Shown piece by piece: positions 6,877 to 8,446 of a stretch of 8,446 nucleotides of DNA. Within the stretch, counting starts at the first letter, position 1, and every line of letters starts with the position of its first letter. Made by a program: the position numbers and the translations under genes. The notes below the pieces were generated by a model, which saw only the letters and a program-made list of their open reading frames with translations, was not told the DNA's origin and did no database searches. This DNA is from JBFFSQ01 sp041572275 (lineage in GTDB: Bacteria; Pseudomonadota; Gammaproteobacteria; SZUA-229): NCBI GenBank assembly GCA_041572275.1, contig JBFFSQ010000129.1:1-8446 (forward strand), given 5' to 3'.

Positions 6877-7794
6877 ATGATCCAGCAACTCACTCGTCTC
6901 TTTCCACTCTGGGCCATTCTGTTTTCATGGCTTGCCTGGTCCCGACCCGAGCTGTTTAGCGATTACAAGTCAGCCATACTGCCGTTACTAGCCGTGGTCA
7001 TGTTTGGTATGGGGCTGACGCTAACCATTGCTGATTTTTTACGCATCCTGAAAATACCCCAGCTGGTCGGACTCGGTGTCTTGCTCCAGTTTCTGATCAT
7101 GCCCACTCTGGCCTGGCTCATTGCCACAATTTTCCAGTTCGATCCACTGCTAACGGCTGGCATGGTATTAGTTGGCGCCAGCCCAGGCGGTACGGCATCA
7201 AATGTCGTGTGCTATCTGGCACGAGGCAATGTGGCCCTGTCCATCACACTCACCGCTGTCTCAACCCTGCTAGCCGTGGTGCTAACCCCCTGGCTCAGCT
7301 GGTTATATATCAATGCCACGATCGATGTCCCAGTATACAAAATGCTCACCAGCATCATCACACTGGTGATTGTGCCCGTCACCCTTGGGCTTGTCCTCAA
7401 TCAGCTCTTTCATCGGCACCTTAAACCTGTGCAACATGTCTTCCCGCTGCTATCTGTCCTCGCTATTGTGTTTATTATCGCGATCATCGTAGCCCTGAAT
7501 GCTGAGCGTCTGGCCGAACTCAGTCTGTTGCTCGTGCTGGCCGTGGTTCTACACAACTTGTTCGGTCTAGTGCTGGGCTACACACTCAGCCGGTTATCCG
7601 GTTATGGTCCACGGGAATGCCGAACCCTGGCTATAGAAGTCGGCATGCAGAACTCGGGGCTGGCCGTGGCTCTGGCACTAAAATATTTCAGCCCGCTGGC
7701 CGCACTACCCGGCGCCCTGTTCAGCATCTGGCATAATCTCAGTGGCTCGGCACTGGCAGCACTATGGAGTCGAAACGCTGACAAAACCCCTTAA
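6877..7794 (+). CDS. Bile acid:sodium symporter (BASS/SBF) family transporter
   Basis: Inner-membrane Na+-coupled importer of organic anions or small acids; known bacterial relatives carry bile acids, pantoate and similar compounds. The 305 residues are almost wholly hydrophobic, consistent with 9-10 helices. Family motifs include MFGMGLTL at 42-49, GASPGGTASNVVCYLARGN at 100-118 and IEVGMQNSGLAVALAL at 253-268. Comparing with the ASBT structure of Neisseria (offset six, from memory), the sodium ligands are all present: Gln71, Ser108, Asn109, Ser122, Thr126, Glu254, Val255, Met257 and Gln258. Function as a sodium symporter therefore looks intact. It begins 30 bases after the Rieske stop, without a clear ribosome site. 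No alternative start exists between that stop and this ATG. Its stop codon overlaps that of the convergent ychJ. Substrate is not predictable; the neighbouring kinase hints at a phosphorylated or sugar-linked metabolite, which is inference. Confidence 0.93.
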   Translation: MIQQLTRLFPLWAILFSWLAWSRPELFSDYKSAILPLLAVVMFGMGLTLTIADFLRILKIPQLVGLGVLLQFLIMPTLAWLIATIFQFDPLLTAGMVLVGASPGGTASNVVCYLARGNVALSITLTAVSTLLAVVLTPWLSWLYINATIDVPVYKMLTSIITLVIVPVTLGLVLNQLFHRHLKPVQHVFPLLSVLAIVFIIAIIVALNAERLAELSLLLVLAVVLHNLFGLVLGYTLSRLSGYGPRECRTLAIEVGMQNSGLAVALALKYFSPLAALPGALFSIWHNLSGSALAALWSRNADKTP

Positions 7795-8273
7795 GCAGAT
7801 GAAGCACTGCCACAGCAACGTTTATATTTTTTACCACTGCCACAGGGACAGGGAGCATTTCGCCCCGGTTTATCTATGGTTTTCAAATCACCATCCACAT
7901 ACAGCCAGACGCCAGCCTGCTTCTGAAACCGACTGGTTTCATGCACCTGACCCTGTCGACCACCCTTGTCATAATGAGCAACAAACTCAACCAAACCTCG
8001 CAGGTCACCTGGCCCGCCAGCCTGACATTGCACAATCTCCAGCCCGGTCCAGGTCAGATTAGCTAGCTCCAGATCCAGTGATTCAGGTCGTGTTTGCGGA
8101 TACCAGCTGGCTAACAGGTAGGCTTCGTCACCCAGGCTATAGGCGGTATAACGCGATCGCATCAAGGCTTCAGCCGTTTCAGCTGGCTTCTCGCCGGATA
8201 TGGCCATCCCACAGCACTGGCCTAGTGTTTTTCCACTACCGCAGGGACACACGCCCTCATTAATATCAGTCAT
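7791..8273 (-). CDS. ychJ: YchJ family protein with two SEC-C zinc-binding motifs
   Basis: Small cytoplasmic protein of 160 residues in the YchJ/UPF0225 family, whose role is poorly defined. A SEC-C motif sits at each end: CPCGSGKTLGQCCG at 9-22 (Cys9, Cys11, Cys20, Cys21) and CPCGSGKKYKRCCG at 142-155 (Cys142, Cys144, Cys153, Cys154). Both cysteine sets are complete, and each should bind one zinc, as in the SecA C-terminal tail. The middle (about 30-135) is the NTF2-like domain of the family, with ALMRSRYTAYSLGDEAYLLASWYP at its start and VEFVAHY and VHETSRF further on. The start at 8273 has a modest upstream AGG nine bases away, and the motif begins within eight residues, as in relatives. 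It converges with the transporter gene, sharing a TTAA at the stops. It is probably not functionally linked to that operon. Confidence 0.93.
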   Translation of the reverse strand: MTDINEGVCPCGSGKTLGQCCGMAISGEKPAETAEALMRSRYTAYSLGDEAYLLASWYPQTRPESLDLELANLTWTGLEIVQCQAGGPGDLRGLVEFVAHYDKGGRQGQVHETSRFQKQAGVWLYVDGDLKTIDKPGRNAPCPCGSGKKYKRCCGSASSA

Positions 8274-8327
8274 TGTATATAACCTACTGAAATCATTACC
8301 AAATATTCATAAGCATATCGCAATATA

Positions 8328-8355
8328 ACTATAAATTTATATTTTATTCAGACAA
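8328..8355 (-). promoter_or_regulatory. Candidate promoter for ychJ
   Basis: On the minus strand TTGTCT (8355-8350) and TATAGT (8333-8328) are 16 bases apart, with four of six and five of six consensus matches. Transcription would begin near 8321, about 48 bases before the ychJ ATG. The region is very AT-rich, so chance matches are easy. Confidence 0.35.
8330..8341. repeat. 12-bp perfect AT palindrome
   Basis: TATAAATTTATA is its own reverse complement. It lies about 20 bases upstream of the right-facing -35 box, where an AT-rich UP element would sit, and overlaps the candidate ychJ -10. It may be compositional rather than a protein site. Confidence 0.5.
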
Positions 8356-8359
8356 GCTG

Positions 8360-8388
8360 TTGACAATACTAAGGCCAATCCGTATTGT
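8360..8388 (+). promoter_or_regulatory. Sigma70 promoter facing the gene beyond the right edge
   Basis: A perfect -35 box TTGACA (8360-8365) is followed after exactly 17 bases by TATTGT (8383-8388), a four-of-six -10 box. AT-rich DNA with a possible UP element lies just upstream. Transcription would begin near 8395, leaving a leader of more than 50 bases to the start codon outside the window. The Shine-Dalgarno at 8439-8443 is on the same strand and supports a rightward gene. Confidence 0.65.
8363..8388. promoter_or_regulatory. Dyad-symmetric candidate operator over the promoter
   Basis: ACAATAC (8363-8369) and GTATTGT (8382-8388) are perfect inverted copies separated by 12 bases, so their centres are 19 bases apart, close to two helical turns. 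One arm covers the end of the -35 box and the other coincides with the -10 box, the geometry expected for a dimeric repressor that blocks RNA polymerase. I do not recognise the regulator family. The symmetry also creates a mirrored leftward box pair (TTACAA, 16 bases, TATTGT) that could drive ychJ. Confidence 0.45.
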
Positions 8389-8397
8389 AAGTAAACG

Positions 8398-8419
8398 ATC
8401 ACTAACATGTGATTTTTTT
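8398..8419 (+). other. Weak hairpin followed by seven T's in the leader of the next gene
   Basis: ATCAC (8398-8402) can pair with GTGAT (8409-8413) around a six-base loop, and a run of seven T's occupies 8413-8419. This resembles a miniature intrinsic terminator just after the predicted transcription start. The 5-bp stem is too short to be convincing as a terminator on its own. Confidence 0.2.
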
Positions 8420-8438
8420 AAACTAAGCAAATTTGAAT

Positions 8439-8443
8439 AGGAG
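8439..8443 (+). promoter_or_regulatory. Shine-Dalgarno site of a gene starting beyond the window
   Basis: AGGAG stands three bases from the right edge, in a non-coding stretch downstream of a rightward promoter. A start codon is expected within about ten bases after the edge. The gene itself is not visible. Confidence 0.6.
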
Positions 8444-8446
8444 AAC

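Noticed and set aside
7821..7832. T-rich run downstream of the transporter as an intrinsic terminator
   Set aside because: No stable GC-rich stem precedes it, and the run is explained by Lys-Lys-Tyr-Lys codons of ychJ on the other strand.
7805..7845. 11-bp direct repeat CACTGCCACAG (7805-7815 and 7835-7845)
   Set aside because: Both copies encode the Cys-Gly-Ser stretches at the ychJ C-terminal SEC-C motif, so coding constraint explains the repeat.
7742..8062. Plus-strand 106-codon frame bridging the transporter end and ychJ
   Set aside because: It overlaps the transporter 3' end out of frame and is antisense to ychJ; the encoded protein resembles no family I know.
8398..8413. ATCAC-6-GTGAT as a CRP/FNR-type site
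   Set aside because: The half-sites point the wrong way relative to the TGTGA-6-TCACA consensus.

Overview
The window looks like ordinary chromosomal DNA from a proteobacterium. A gammaproteobacterium is most likely, judged from the tail-to-tail YchJ, the RmuC, the HAE-1-type RND pump and the small Rieske protein. I see no diagnostic marker for genus. Coding density is very high and base composition is balanced. The only clearly AT-rich stretch is the last ~170 bases. I found no tRNA, rRNA, CRISPR array, insertion sequence or phage gene.

Left block (1-5573, all minus strand): read in the direction of transcription, the order is rmuC, then an RND periplasmic adaptor, then an RND inner-membrane permease that runs off the left edge. 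The rmuC-adaptor gap is 21 bases and the adaptor-permease junction is a 4-base ATGA overlap. The three genes could be one transcript, so a DNA-maintenance protein may be co-expressed with a drug/toxicant efflux pump. No TolC-type outer-membrane channel is present. The permease has the TM4 Asp-Asp pair, but Asn-Asp-Asn replaces the Lys-bearing TM10 motif of AcrB.

Centre block (5654-7794, plus strand): this block is divergent from rmuC across an 80-base intergenic region. A PfkB-family sugar kinase with marked ketohexokinase-type signatures overlaps a small Rieske [2Fe-2S] protein by 4 bases (ATGA). A bile acid:sodium symporter (BASS/SBF) family transporter with intact sodium-site residues follows 30 bases later. 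The grouping suggests uptake and phosphorylation of a small organic or sugar-like substrate with an electron-transfer or redox component. No pathway can be named from sequence alone, and this is the part most worth following up.

Right block (7791-8446): ychJ, a protein with a SEC-C motif at each end, lies on the minus strand and meets the transporter gene tail to tail, sharing a TTAA that supplies both stop codons. Upstream of ychJ is an AT-rich intergenic region. It carries a strong-looking sigma70 promoter facing right, a perfect 7-bp dyad covering that promoter, a weak hairpin followed by seven T's in the leader, and a Shine-Dalgarno sequence at the very edge. A plus-strand gene must therefore begin just outside the window.
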